Counted from the stretch's first letter, positions 46,040 through 57,185 are shown. The stretch: 64,000 nt of DNA from Symbiodinium natans (GCA_905221605.1 CAJNDS010000642.1:1-64000), one strand, 5' to 3'. Program-made: numbers and translations. Notes: generated by a model not told the origin, from the sequence alone.

Positions 46040-46258
46040 ATGGCTTCTCGTACTTCCGCTGCGAGTACCTGCTGCGCCCGAACCTCAGACACCACACAAG
46101 GCCGACAGAAAAAATGTCCACATCGGATGTGTCCCAGCTCAGGTGAGACGCACGCAGCAACGCCCGCTTTAAGCGACGTATGTCTTTTAAAGCGGGTGCA
46201 GGAAGAGGCGATCGCTCAATTTCGTTGGCTCCTCAGCGAGTCAAACGGTTCTCGATAG
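46040..46258 (+). CDS. Small hypothetical ORF or first exon
   Basis: 72 codons from ATG to TAG: a Ser/Thr/Cys-rich start, KKCPHRMCPS, then LLKRVQEEAIAQFRWLLSES. A strong donor (CAGCTCAG then GTGAGA, about 46135-46148) lies inside. Alternatively an ATG at 46112 (MSTSDVSQLR) ends at that donor as a first exon, in a frame also open upstream with YNCFCTGSPP and FSYFRCEYLLR. The two readings exclude each other. Confidence 0.3.
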   Translation: MASRTSAASTCCARTSDTTQGRQKKCPHRMCPSSGETHAATPALSDVCLLKRVQEEAIAQFRWLLSESNGSR

Positions 46259-46760
46259 CAGTTCACGATGCAAGAAAGACAAGCTAAGGCCAGCAGCCCA
46301 AGCCATTCTACGCCTACAGCTTGTGGCAGGATCAACGCTCTTGACGCAACATAGTCGAAGTGGCGCTATCCTGCTTGCGCCAGGAGGGTCTGATCGGAAG
46401 ACCCGTAACAAAGGGCAAAGAGCTTCGCCCAGCACCTGCCGCAGACGTCTCAGTGCCACTCCATTCTTGACGCAGTACAGCTGAAGTGATTCTTCTATCC
46501 TGTGCGAGGAAGCTCCCCTTGGCAAAGCACCTTGGGAAGACGAAGCAGCAGCTCCGGCCCAGGTGGCATCCCATCACTCCATTCCTGACACAATACAGTT
46601 GAAGTGGTTCTATCCCGCTTGTGCGAGGAAGGCCCCGCGCCAGAGATTCAATCGGCAGCTCCGGCAGGCATCTCAGTGCACATCCCAACACTCAATCCAA
46701 TCCATCAGAGTTGACACGCCACTTGTCCAACTAAGGTCGTCATCCTCTATGAGCGATATG
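46259..46760. repeat. Degenerate tandem repeat of about 115 bases
   Basis: Units recur around 46335, 46460, 46575 and 46675 with ATTC(T/C)TGACGCA(G/A)TACAG, TGAAGTGGTTCTATCC, GTGCGAGGAAG and GCAGCTCCGGCAGGCATCTC. The last unit continues into ACTAAGGTCGTCATCCTC, a sequence also found just after exon 2 of the 42.1-kb gene (about 42638-42656), and GCAGCTCCGGCAGGC lies in that exon. Confidence 0.55.
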
Positions 46761-46988
46761 ACCTGTGAGTCTGTGAGCAGCCGACCCGTAAAACAAACAA
46801 GGGCGCCATCCTGCAAGGGAACAGAGCATGCGCACAGGGCACGAGCCAGATCAACGCTTGAGACTCATGCACGTGAGAGTTCGTTTTTGGCTCGGCCACA
46901 GCTCGAGAAACAACACCATGCCTACAAGAGAAGACAGCGACACAGCAGCAGCAGCTGCACACATTTCATCGTGCAGTGAGCAACCATT

Positions 46989-47806
46989 ATGGATCCTACG
47001 ACAGCCATGGAACGCTTTCTCGACGGAAAAAGGCCTGGACTTTCACCACGCAGAAACCACAGAAACTTGCTCCCCCGAAATTCAATCGTCGCTCCACGGA
47101 CTGCAGGTTGAAAGACTGGCAAAGTCGGAAGCCCAGATGCCTGAAATCTTCGTGCTCACCGTGCACCGTCTCCCACTGCTGCAGGTGCCGGATCCATCCA
47201 AAAATGCACGTCTCTCAGCTCGAGACGAGAAGTGCTCCCGTTCACGCAGTCGAAACCAAAGAAAAAGAGTGGTGGCCGCTTTCTTGAGGCGGCCTTCTAG
47301 CAACCTGGAGATTGGAAGGCCTCTGGTGGGAACTCTTCCACAAGGTCAAGGCCAGACCACAAGATCAGCCAAGTCGATTCATTCGAAGATTGAAGTCTCA
47401 AACTCCGACAGGAGGAGTCAGACCTACGAGGCCAAAGCTTGCTGTGCCTCGTCCAGAAGGCGCAAGCTTGACTTGCACGGCGATCGTTGGGGCAGCAAGC
47501 AGAAGAAACAACCAACCCCCGCAGGTGCGGGAGATGCCCTTGAAGAGAAGAATTCTCACCAAATCGGGCTGGGAATGCGCGGACCTCGGCAGCAGAAGGT
47601 GTTGCAGCGAAGACGAGCGAACTGAGCGCGTGCAAGGTTTTCGGGATCCCGACACCGGCCGATGCTGGTGGCGGGACGCGGGCACAGGCTCCGCATGCTC
47701 GGAGGAGGACGCAACCCATCCGTCACAGCTTTCACGTCTTAAACCAAGCTACGCAAGGACCTGTGACAAGAAGGCCAGCCAGGAGACGCAACCCTGCGCC
47801 GCATGA
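46989..47806 (+). CDS. MDPxxAMERFL-family gene A (multi-exon, structure uncertain)
   Basis: Exon 1 begins at ATG 46989 (MDPTTAMERFLDGKRPG) and can end at ACTGCAG before GTTGAA (47106). A later part, from about 47305, reads WRLEGLWWELFHKVKARP; from 47312 the frame is open for 164 codons to TGA at 47804-47806. It includes VREMPLKRRILTKSGWEC and GFRDPDTGRCWWRD. A paralogue lies at 52935-53653 with the same order of landmarks. DPDTxxxWW followed by a late acidic stretch is vaguely like a WW-type fold, but spacing does not fit well. Internal exon borders cannot be fixed: the 46828-47625 frame, which also spans this region, is an alternative that breaks the paralogue alignment. The function is unknown. 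Confidence 0.5.
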
Positions 47807-48189
47807 AAAGAAAAGACCCACTGCAGCGTAGGTTATAAGTGCACTCTATCACGACTGCGACCGCCATCCACCCGAACAAAGGAGTTCGCACGCGATGTCT
47901 GTAGCCGCATACAGACGGGCAGCTCAAGTGCTCTCTGCTTGACTTACATGAAAAGCACAGAGATCTCCAGAAGCCTTTCGTCCGTTAACTTTTGGGCTCT
48001 GAACAGCCGTAGTCTTCATCATCATCCACAACAATTTCGAGCACAAATCTCAGTTGCTGCAGGCAGACTTAAGAGAACCTGGTAAAGTATGAAGGTGTAA
48101 CTACCTGGAGAAGCCTTGCTGATTTGCCTATAGATGAACAGCGCAGCGTGTTCAAGTGTGCTCACATCCTAGCCAATTGCATTTTTTAT
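47807..48189. other. No gene seen
   Basis: Non-repetitive stretch between gene A and the 62-base repeat array; only short open frames. Confidence 0.4.
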
Positions 48190-48505
48190 ACGAGGACTCC
48201 AAGCCCAACTCCCGGTTCCACTGTTCTAGGCCAAATTCTGGGGTTCTTTTTTGTAGGAGGATTCCAAACCAACTCCCAGGTTCTACCAGTATGAGGGGTT
48301 CCAAAAGGAGAACTACCTGGCAAGGCCTTCCAAGAGCTGGAAATCCTTATCCTGGTGCATTTTATGAAGGAGACCTACCTGGAAAGGCCTTCCAAGAGCC
48401 GGAAATCCTTGTCCTGGCGAATTTTATGAAGGAGAACTACCTGGCAAGGCCTTCCAAGAGCTGGAAATCCTTATCCTGGTGCATTTTATGAAGGAGAACT
48501 GAGAA
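48190..48505. repeat. 62-base repeat array (GGAGAACTACCTGG)
   Basis: Three clear units from about 48309 with GGAGAACTACCTGGCAAGGC, CTTCCAAGAGCTGGAAATCC, TTATCCTGGTGCATTTTATG, preceded by degenerate units with CCAACTCCCAGGTTC. The same family marks the left end of all block R copies. Confidence 0.85.
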
Positions 48506-48654
48506 CTACGAGAAACCCGTCAAAGTAGGTCACCGCAAGCGATCGAGCAACTGCCTCCGAAAATCTTGGGAAAAAATCGCGTCAAAAAAAAACTAAGACC
48601 CCTCGAATTTCCCCTCGTTTTCGTGGGTGCAGGGGCAATGGAGCTGACCATTTA

Positions 48655-51600
48655 CGAGAAGGCTCCTTGGCTGCAATTACAGAGGCCCTGATCACACTCC
48701 AACCCAAGGTAGGCCTTGATCACATTCCGGCCCAATTAGGGAGGGGAATGCAAAGGCTCCTTGGCTGCTTTACAGGTTTTGATGACATCCGGACCCAATT
48801 AGGGAGGGGAATGCAAAGGCTCCTTGGCTGCATTTACACAGGCCATGATCACATCCCGAGCCAAGTAGGGAAAGGAATGCCCAATTAGGGAAGGGAATGC
48901 AAAGGCTCCTCGGCTGCATTTACACAGGCCTTGATCACATCCCGACCCAATTCGGAAGGGGGAATGCAAGGCTCCTTGGCCGCATTTACACAGGCCCTGA
49001 TCCTATCCGGACCCAACTAGGGAGGGGAATGCAAAGGGTCCTTGGCTGCGTTTACACAGGCCCTGATCACATCCCGACCCGATTAGGGAGGGGGAATGCA
49101 AGGCTCCTTGGCAGCATTTACAGAGGCCCTGGTCACATCCTCGAGGGGGTCGCAAGGCTCCATGGCTGCCCATACACAGGCTCTGATCACACATCGACCC
49201 AACTGGGGAGGGAATGCAAGGCCCCTTGGCTGCATTGATCACATCCCGACCCAATTAATTAGGGAGGGGAATGCAAGGCTCCTCGGCTGCATTTACACCG
49301 GCTCTGATCACATCCCGACCCAATTAGGGAGGGAATAAAAGGCTCCTTGGCTGCATTTACACAGGCCCTGATCACATCCCGACCCAATTAGGGAGGGGAA
49401 TGCAAAGGCTCCTTGGCTGATCACATCCCGGAATGCAAGGCTCTTTGGCTGCATTTACACAGGCCTTGATCACATCAGGACCCAATTAGGAAGGGAATGC
49501 AAGGCTCCTCAGCTGCATTTACAAGCCCTGATCACATTCCCAGAAAAACGCTCCTTGACTGCATTCACACAGGCCCTGATCACATCCCGACCCAATTAGG
49601 GAGGAATGCACGGCTCCTGGGCTGCAGGCCCTGATCACATCCCGACCCAATTAGGGAGGGGAATGCAAGGCTCCTCGGCTGCATTGACACAGGCCCTGAT
49701 CACTTCCCGACCCAATTAGGGAGGGGAATGCAACTGCATTTACGCAGGCCTTGATCACATCCCGACCTAATAGAGAGGGAAACGCAAGACTCCCTGGCTG
49801 CATTTACACAGGCCCTGATCGCATACCGACCCAATTGGGAGGGGAATGCAAGGCTCCTCGGCTGCATTTACACAGGCCCTGATGATATCCCAACCCAGTC
49901 AAGGAGGGGAATGCAAGGCGCCTCGGCTGCATTTACACAGGCCCTGATCACATCCCGGCCCAAGTAGGGAGGGGAATGCAAGGCTCCTTGGCTGCGTTTA
50001 CACAGGCCCTGATCACATCCCGACCCAATTAGGGAGGGAATAAAAGGCTCCTTGGCTGCATTTACACAGGCCCTGATCACATCCCGGCCCAAATAGAGAG
50101 GGGAATGCAAGGCTCCTTGGCTGCATTTACACAGGCCCTGATCACATCCCGACCCAATTAGGGAGGGGACTGCAAGGCTCCTCGGCTGCATTTACACAGG
50201 CCCTGATCACATCCCGACCCATTTAGGGAGGGGAACGCAGGCTCCTCCTCGGCTGCATTTACACAAGCCTTGATCACATCCCGACCCAATTAGGGAAGGG
50301 AATGCAAGGCTCCTTGGCTGCGTTTACACAGGCCCTGATCACATCCCGACCCAATTAAGGAGGAAACGCAAAGCTCCTTGGCTGCATGTACACAAGTCCT
50401 GATCACATCCCGACGCACTTAGGGAAGGGCATTTACACAGGCCCTGATCACATCCTTACCCAATCAGGGAGGTGAACGCAAGGCTCCTTGGCTGCATTTG
50501 ATCACATCCTGACACAATTAGGAAGGGTAACGCAAGGCTCCTTGGCTGCATTTACACAGGCCCTGATCACATCCTGACCCAATTAGGGAGATGAACACAA
50601 GGCTCCTTGGCTGCATTTACAGAGGCCTTGATCATATCCCGACCCAATTAGGGAGGTGAATACAAAGGCTCCTTGGCTGCATTTACACAAGCCCTGATCA
50701 CATCCTGACCCAAATAGAGAGGGGAATGCAAAGGCTGCTTGGCTGCATTTAGGCCCTGATCACATACCGACTCAATTAGGTTTTTGAACGCAAGGCTCCT
50801 TGGCTGCATTTAAACAGGCCCTGACCACATCCTTACCCAAGTAGGGAGGGAACGCAGGCTCCTCGGCTGCATTTACACAGGCCCTGATCACACCGACCCA
50901 ATTAGGGAGGGGAATGCAAGGCTCCTTGGCTGCATTTACACAGGCCCTGATCACATACTGACCAAGTTCGGGAGGAAACGCAAGGCTGCTTGGCTGCATT
51001 TGATCACATCCTGACTCAATTCGGAACAGTAACGCAAGGCTCCTTGGCTGCATTTACACAGGCCCTGATCACATCCTGACCTAATTAGGGAGATGAACAC
51101 AAGGCTCCTTGACTGCATTTACACAGGCCCTGATCACATCCCGACCCGGCTCCTTGACTGCATTTACACAGGCCCTGATCACATCCTGACCCAATGACGG
51201 AGGTGAACACAAGACTCCTTGGCTGCATTTACACAGGCCCTGATCACATCCTGACCCAATTAGGAAGGTGAACACAAGACTCCTTGGCTGCATTTACACA
51301 GGCCCTGATCACATCCTGACCCAATTAGGGAGAGAAACACAAGGCTCCTTGGCTGCATTTACACAGACCCTGACTCGGCTGCATTTGAACAGGGTCTGAT
51401 CACACCCCAACCCAATTAGGGAAGGGGACCCAATTAAGGAGGGGAACGCAAAGGCTGCTTGGCTGCATTTACACAGGCCCTGATCACATCCCGACCCAAT
51501 TAAGTTTTTGAACGCAAGGCTCCTTGGCTGCATCCTGGTCACATCCCGACCCAATTAGGGAGGGGAGCGCAGGTCCTCGGCTGCATTTACATAGGCCCTG

Positions 51601-52655
51601 ATCACATCCCGACCCAATTAAGGAAGGAAATGCAAGGCTCCTTGGCTGCATTTACACAGGCCTTGATCGCATTCCGACCCAATTATTTGAGAGAAATTAA
51701 GGAGGAAACGCAAAGCTCCTTGGCGGCATTTAAACAGGCCCTCATCACATCCCGACCCAATTAGGGAGGTGAACGCAAGGCTCCTTGGCTGCATTTGATC
51801 ACATCCTGACTCAATTAGGAAGGGTAACGCAAGGCTCCTTGGCTGCATTTACACAGGCCCTGATCACACCCTGACCCAATTAGGGAGATGAACACAAGGC
51901 TCCTTGGCTGCAGCTACACAGGCCTTGATCACATCCCGACCCAATTAAGGAGGTAAATATAAAGGCTCCTTGGCTGCATTTACACAGGCCTTGACCACAT
52001 CCTGACCCAATTAGGAAGGTGAACACAAGGCTCCTGGGCTGCATTTACACAGGCCCTGATCACATCCTGACCCAATTAGGGAGAAAAACACAATGCTGCT
52101 TGGCTGCATTTACACAGGCCCTGATCACATCCCGACCCCATTAGGGAGGGGAATGCAAGGCTCCTCGGCCGCATTTGAACAGGGTCTGATCACACCCCAA
52201 TTCAATTAGGGAAGGGAATGCAAACAAAGGCTCACACAAGGCTCCTTGGCTGCATTTACACAGGCCTGATCACATCCCGACCCAATTAGGTTTTGAACGC
52301 AAGGCTCCTTGGCTGCCCTGGTCACATCCCGATCCTTGGCTGCATTTACATAGGCCCTGATCACATCCCGACCCAATTAGGGAGGAGAATGCAAAGGCTC
52401 CTTGGCTGCATTTACAGGTTTTGAAGACATCCGACCCGATTAGGAGGGGGAATGCAAAGGATCCTTGGCTGTATTTACACATCCCGACTTAATTAAGGAG
52501 GGGAATGCCCAATTGGGGAAGGGAATGCAAAGGCTCGGGGGAACGCAAGGCTCCTTGGCAGCATTTGCAGAGGCCCTGGTCACCTTCGGAGGAGAACGCA
52601 AGCCTCCTTGGCTGCATTTACATCATATACCGACCCAATTGGGGAGGGAATGAGG
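48655..52655. repeat. 65/66-base satellite, type B, degenerate array 5
   Basis: Continuous but more diverged monomers, with many deletions and CTCCTTGG more common than CTCCTCGG. No embedded gene is seen. The stretch 48506-48654 before it carries no repeat or gene I can name. Confidence 0.95.
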
Positions 52656-52800
52656 AAATCCAGCAGTTCAACCTGTTTTGAAGCAATCCAGAAGCCGGAC
52701 ACACGGTTCAACTTGTTTATGAGGCAATTCAGCAGCCAGGCGCGCGGTTCAACCTAGGAATCCAGCAGCCCGAGGCCCTGTTCGACCGATTATTGCAAAC
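52656..52800. repeat. Repeat of about 42 bases (AATCCAGCAGCC), short array
   Basis: Three or four units with GGAATCCAGCAGCC and CGGTTCAACTTGTTTATGAG, the same family as 54695-55165. Confidence 0.8.
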
Positions 52801-52934
52801 AGCGAGAACGTGCAAGCTAACTCCTTGGCTCGAAGCACAAAAGATATGAAACACACCCATCACACGCAGTGAAGCACTGAAACGCTTCAATTTGTCAATT
52901 CAACCTTCCGCCCTCCTCTCATCCCAGTCGCCGC

Positions 52935-53653
52935 ATGGATCCGGCGAAGGCCATGGAACGCTTCCTGGTGGGGCGCAGGCAGGCTGGCTTTGTAAAACAA
53001 ATCAGCAGAAGTAAGACCGCTGCAATTGGGTTTCAGGCTCGCCGAGTGGCGACGCGCAGACCTCAGTGTGTACATTGAACACGTTAATTAGGTGTTGACT
53101 CGGTGTTGACGACTGACGCACGCCGCCAGGCGCAGACGTCGTTGGGAAGTGCCCTGGCCTCGGTGTAGCGGCATTTTTGGCGCATTAGAAGTCATGCTTT
53201 CCCTTCCGACGACCCCGGCCTTTGAGCTATCTGGAGGGTGGAGGGCCTATGGTGGAAGCTCTACTGCAAGGCCATGGAGCGTGGAGCCGTTTTTCAGCAA
53301 AGATCAAGTCCATGCGTGTCCTCCTGACAGAACCAGACCGATCTCAGAGGAGCTTCCTGGAGCTCGTGAAGAAGGCATATAGGGGCGGGGGGGTGCCAAA
53401 GTCTGCGCTGCGCAAGGTTTCCCTGAAGAGAGGCGTTCTGGCACAGAACGGCTTGGAATGTCGACGCCCGAAACGTCCGGCACAGCTCTTTGTCCGACTG
53501 TCTGGGAGTGCTTAAGGCTTCCAAGATCCCGACACGAAGAAGAAGTGGTGGTGGGACAAAACCAGTGAGCACGCCTGCTGGGGCGAGGCCGGAGTTGCAG
53601 CTGCAGAGCGCGCTCTGGACATGTGCGCCGTGTGGCGTAAGGACAACCTATGA
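52935..53653 (+). pseudogene. MDPxxAMERFL-family gene B (paralogue of gene A, damaged)
   Basis: ATG at 52935 starts MDPAKAMERFLVGRRQAG, clearly homologous to gene A exon 1, with a possible donor after CGCAGACCTCAG. Further on, IWRVEGLWWKLYCKAMERG (from 53229) matches gene A's WRLEGLWWELFHKV, but its frame soon stops at TGA. In the frame from 53222, KVSLKRGVLAQNGLEC and then GFQDPDTKKKWWWDKTSEHAC match gene A. These two parts are separated only by an in-frame TAA (53513-53515) at the position where gene A has CAA. It ends at TGA 53651-53653. At least one frameshift and one nonsense codon suggest a pseudogene unless introns remove both. Confidence 0.5.
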
Positions 53654-53961
53654 CGGATGCGATGAGCACAGCCTTCTGTCCTGAGCCTTGCAGTAGAAAA
53701 CGAGCTCGCGTGGATTCTGCGCTGTTCATCCAGTTGTTGTCTTGCTGTCTCCGAAGCCCGCATTGCTGACGGAGCCCCCCAAAAAAAATGCGACACCGCT
53801 GTGTCCTTCGGCTCAGCGAAAAAGTTGAAGCATATCACGTTTCTCACCTCTTTCGTGATAGACAGATTGTCAGCGCTGCGTGCAGACCTCAACAATTTTG
53901 AGGTCACAGTCAAAGTTGAGAATCGTGTCCACTAGGTTTTAAGCTTTAAACGATCGAGGCA
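53654..53961. other. No gene seen
   Basis: Short spacer with an A-run at about 53780-53788 and no repeat. Confidence 0.4.
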
Positions 53962-54642
53962 ATGCAGACACCGGACCAAGTTGAACCAGAGTCCCCAGCT
54001 CAGCAAATCGACTGCGCAGAACCAACCGTGTATGTTACTGCTGTCAGGATGGAGCCAGGACGGCGCACCCTTTCTTACAAGATCGTCGAACTCACGGGAT
54101 GGACACGTCCACCAGCTTTTGCCTCAGTACTCAATCATCAAAACAGCGTCACATCCTCAATTGCAGCGCACGCCTTGAACTGGCAGTGGCGTCGCAAGAA
54201 GTTCATCATTCCGCCTCTTCCACTCGACCTCGATGTCAAATGCGAGGCAACGTGTGTGACAAGACAAGTGGGCACCAGCATCCCAAACACGCGTAAACAA
54301 CAAAGCCTGGCTGTAGGAGGAGGTCGCAAACAGCGACGACGAGGAACCCGAAAGCGAGCCACCGGAAGCTCAGCCGGAAGAGGAGCCAGGTGCATCAGCC
54401 CAGGAAGTCAAATCACAACTGTCGCAGCACGCAACGCGCAGGCCCCGAAGAACCTTCCGGACCGGACTGGGCACACATCTCAGTACGCTGCCACACCACT
54501 AGTGAATCGTCTCATGAACAAACACAGCACGCAGCACTTAGGACTCGCCCGAGCGCTTCCTTTTCGAACCACTTTGATTTGGGTCGGCTGCAGTGCGTGC
54601 GCCAAAAAAAGCGAGGGGTGCACAGGAGCATATAACCCATAG
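53962..54642 (+). CDS. Hypothetical ORF, 226 codons
   Basis: A true ATG (53962) to TAG. The first 100 residues look protein-like (VTAVRMEPGRRTLSYKIVEL, HALNWQWRRKKFIIPPLPLD). The middle is basic and low-complexity (GGGRKQRRRGTRKRATGSS). The end CAKKSEGCTGAY derives from a GCCAAAAAAAGCGAGGGGTGC stretch resembling one at about 42690-42712. No family is recognised. Other frames are open for 65-85 codons in the same region, so part may be intronic. Confidence 0.35.
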   Translation: MQTPDQVEPESPAQQIDCAEPTVYVTAVRMEPGRRTLSYKIVELTGWTRPPAFASVLNHQNSVTSSIAAHALNWQWRRKKFIIPPLPLDLDVKCEATCVTRQVGTSIPNTRKQQSLAVGGGRKQRRRGTRKRATGSSAGRGARCISPGSQITTVAARNAQAPKNLPDRTGHTSQYAATPLVNRLMNKHSTQHLGLARALPFRTTLIWVGCSACAKKSEGCTGAYNP

Positions 54643-54694
54643 AGCACAGACCCCAATCAGCAACTGGATGGCTATCGTACATTAGAGTCACGTT

Positions 54695-55165
54695 TTAGAG
54701 CATCCATTTGGGGGGGCGACCACCAATAATGAGGGAATGCAGCCCGGGGAGCCCTATTATGAGGGAAGCCAGTTCGACCTATTACGCAGCAATCCAACAG
54801 CCGGACACGCGGTTCAACTTATTTATGAGGCAACCCAGCAGCCGGACACACGGTTCAACCTGTCATGAGGGAATCCAGCAGTCCGGAACCCAGTTCCACC
54901 TATTATGAGAGAATCCAGCAACCCGAAGCCCTACTCGACTTATTATGAAGCAATCTGGGCCCGGAGCCCAGTTCGACCTATTATGCGGCAACCAAAACGC
55001 ACCGAAAATGGACTCCCAAGACCCCAGAAGACGGACCCTCAACACGAAAACGTGCCCCCCCAAACCGCACCGAAAACGGAATCCAGCAACCGAGAGGAAG
55101 GAATCCAGCAGCCAGGAGCCCAATTCGACTTATTCTGAGGAAACCCAACAGCCGGGAATCCAATG
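54695..55165. repeat. Repeat of about 42 bases (AATCCAGCAGCC), long array
   Basis: About ten degenerate units with (A/G)AATCCAGCA(G/A)CC, GGAGCCCAGTTCGACC and TATTATGAGG. An inserted stretch (about 54990-55090) carries CCGAAAATGGACTCCC and a repeat of GCACCGAAAACGGA. Confidence 0.8.
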
Positions 55166-55376
55166 CGAAAGCCTCTGAAAGCTTCTTATTCGATTTGTGT
55201 GAAAATTCTGAAAAGCTGAGACACGTCAAACATGAGAAAGATGATCGGGACACTGCTTGCAATCAGGAATTGCGGCTTCTCGAAGCCAGTGAAGAGCCCA
55301 TAATTGCGTGCCAATTCTGACTGAAAATTGACTCACAAGCATAACCAGCGTCTTGAACATTGTTTGCCTGAAAACA

Positions 55377-55648
55377 ATGCATGGCTGTGTGAAGCTCGGC
55401 TCAATCGTTGACATGCCCCCTCCCTCGGAGCGATTCGCTCGTCAGCTCCATGTTTGCCAGACAATACTACAAGCAGGTGAGGACAATAGCTAAACTTGTT
55501 TCTGAGCGTGCGTATCAAAACCATTGCAGGAGATCTGGACAGGCAAAGACTGCCGGCGCCTCCTTACTCAAATGATGACGCAAATGATGCACGCGGGGCG
55601 CCAAATTACAAGCTACAGGATGCAGAGATGTTCCAACTAGACTCCTGA
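55377..55648 (+). CDS. Two-exon hypothetical gene, 72 residues
   Basis: Exon 1 is 55377-55476 (ATG; MHGCVKLGSIVDMPPPSER, FARQLHVCQTILQA) followed by GTGAGG. The intron is 55477-55529 and ends ATTGCAG. Exon 2 is 55530-55648 (DLDRQRLPAPPYSND, DARGAPNYKLQDAEM), ending in TGA. The junction keeps phase. The frame is open a little upstream of the ATG but is stopped by TGA. It is short and unrecognised, and could be the 5' part of a longer gene that continues into 55.7-56.26 kb through splicing before the TGA. Confidence 0.35.
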
Positions 55649-55698
55649 ACAACTGCGCTCCCAGGAAGCCAAAGTCCCAGAACACCACTGCCAGGCAC

Positions 55699-56264
55699 AT
55701 GCAGCTGTCACCGACTGCAAAGCCAGTTTTGTGTTCAGGGTTTCGTTCCCAGGACCCCCGCATGCTGGAGTTCATGCTCCACGTATATGAATGCCTTCAT
55801 GTGGACCAAGCTCTTCAAAATGATGCCATACAAGAGGCGCGAAGCGAATCACGTGGGATCCAACACAAACACATGACTTATAGCTATAGCTTCCAGTGCA
55901 GGCACTCAAGGCAGAGCCTTGCCGGCATCAAAAATGCCGCATCAGAGAAGCATTGTCATCACTGGTGCCCGCCATCGAGAAGGCCTGCGATCGCTCCTTG
56001 AAATACGTTCGACACAAACCCCAACAGCTCCTGCACATGCCAGGCCGAAGAACGTGCAAGAATTTTGTTTCACCCAGACAGGCGCATTCGCATAGAACAA
56101 CATTAAAAAAGCGACTTACGCCTCGCTTAGCCTTGCTTACTTGCTTGCATAAGCGTGAGTTGTCACTTCCTGTGCCAGCAAACACTAGAAACCCAATAGC
56201 ACAACTTCCCTTTGCACTAATTACAGCCGCTCTGGAACGAGTCGAATATTGCATCGGCCGATAG
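55699..56264 (+). CDS. Exon-like segments of an unknown gene
   Basis: Two plus-strand frames look coding in succession. 55699 onward has RMLEFMLHVYECLHVDQALQ and NDAIQEARSE. From 55893, after an acceptor-like CTTCCAG, comes VQALKAEPCRHQKCRIREAL, LVPAIEKACDRSLKYVRH and on to TAG at 56262-56264. A 44-base intron from GTGGGA (about 55852) to that acceptor would join them in phase, but the donor is weak. No family is recognised. Confidence 0.3.
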
Positions 56265-56567
56265 TGCTCGAGCACTTGGGAGTCGTTTCTGCCAAACTCA
56301 AGCAATGATTTCGACACTTTTGCCACCAGTCCGGACATACAAATCATACTACAATATTTCAGCTTTGCTAATGTCAAAATATACGAGAGAACCAGCCTCA
56401 CGAACATTATGCATAAAAGCTCGGGAGAAGCATGCGTTTGTTCCCCGCAGCCGTCCTCTGCCCGAGATTTGTCTCGAGTTACCCCGTTCCCTGCTGCGGC
56501 ACGACAAGGAGTCCCTCTCAGACACCTTAGTGTTCAAGCCGGTGCCTAGTAGTCGTATCGTCAGGAC

Positions 56568-57119
56568 ATGTTGGACGACAGCTTCGTGGTGGCGGATGAT
56601 GCCAAGGCCGAACTAGGAGTGCCTTTCTTGCGTGCCCGCGTGCCTGAACCGTCCTTCCTGGTCCAGGAAGCCATCAACTCTCGCGCTGCCCTGACAGAAC
56701 AGGACAAAGGGGATAACCTGCTGCGCAGGCTCCTGCACACGGGGCGCCTTCTGCTGATGGACTTTGAGGAAGTTCATTTTCAATGCCTCGTTCGTCCAGA
56801 AGGGAGTGAGGTAGAGGGCGAGCTCCTTGTCCTTTGTGCTCGCCCTAGCGTGATGCGGGAGAGCCTCATGGACCTCTACTTGACCCATCCGGACGGTACG
56901 CAAGAGCTGGGGGCACTGCTGCCAGCTGGGACAGGCGTGACCGGGCCACTCTACAGCTTCTATGTTGTCGAGCAGGAGAAGGGGGGCGAAAGGGGTCGGC
57001 GACTGAGGAAAAGGCACCTACTGCAGTTCTTTTCCAACCACAACGTGCACTGGATCGGGCCCCACAATGTGCCTGAGCGCTTCTCCGTCCAGCAGGCCAC
57101 CCTGACCTGTAGCACCTAA
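56568..57119 (+). CDS. Hypothetical protein, 183 residues
   Basis: ATG (56568) to TAA, directly followed by TGA. The composition is that of a folded protein: LDDSFVVADDAKAELGVPF, VQEAINSRAALTEQDKG, LLRRLLHTGRLLLMDFEEV, MRESLMDLYLTHPDGTQELG, YSFYVVEQEK, LLQFFSNHNVHWIGPHNVP. No Lys/Arg-rich tail, signal or membrane segment. An AG just before the ATG (CGTCAGGAC) could be a splice acceptor, so upstream exons may exist. Besides the glycosyltransferase-like ORF it is the best intact single-exon reading frame in the window, but I do not recognise a family. Confidence 0.5.
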   Translation: MLDDSFVVADDAKAELGVPFLRARVPEPSFLVQEAINSRAALTEQDKGDNLLRRLLHTGRLLLMDFEEVHFQCLVRPEGSEVEGELLVLCARPSVMRESLMDLYLTHPDGTQELGALLPAGTGVTGPLYSFYVVEQEKGGERGRRLRKRHLLQFFSNHNVHWIGPHNVPERFSVQQATLTCST

Positions 57120-57185
57120 TGAGACTGTAGCCCGAGTGCTTCTATGTCTGCCAGGTTACTCTGACCTGCGTCACCTGGTGAGCCC
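57060..57185. repeat. Diverged tandem duplication at the 3' end of the 183-residue ORF
   Basis: GAGCGCTTCTCCGTCCAGCA and CCTGACCTGTAGCACC (57073-57117) recur as GAGTGCTTCTATGTCTGCCA and TCTGACCTGCGTCACC (57134-57176). The stop-codon region of the ORF has been copied. Confidence 0.6.

Noticed and set aside
46828-47625. 265-codon plus ORF as the main product of this region
   Set aside because: The paralogue at 52.9-53.65 kb aligns with the MDPTTAMERFL exon and the 47312 frame instead. The 265-codon frame has no counterpart there.
38226-53515. Alternative nuclear code with TAA/TAG read as Gln
   Set aside because: Several paralogue pairs show CAA against TAA (38227/27316, gene A/53513) or CAG against TAG (43.8/60.7 kb). 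However, the 712-codon RdRP exon and the 279-codon glycosyltransferase-like ORF use only CAA/CAG for Gln despite many Gln codons. Decay by C-to-T change, or a splice donor, explains the cases better.
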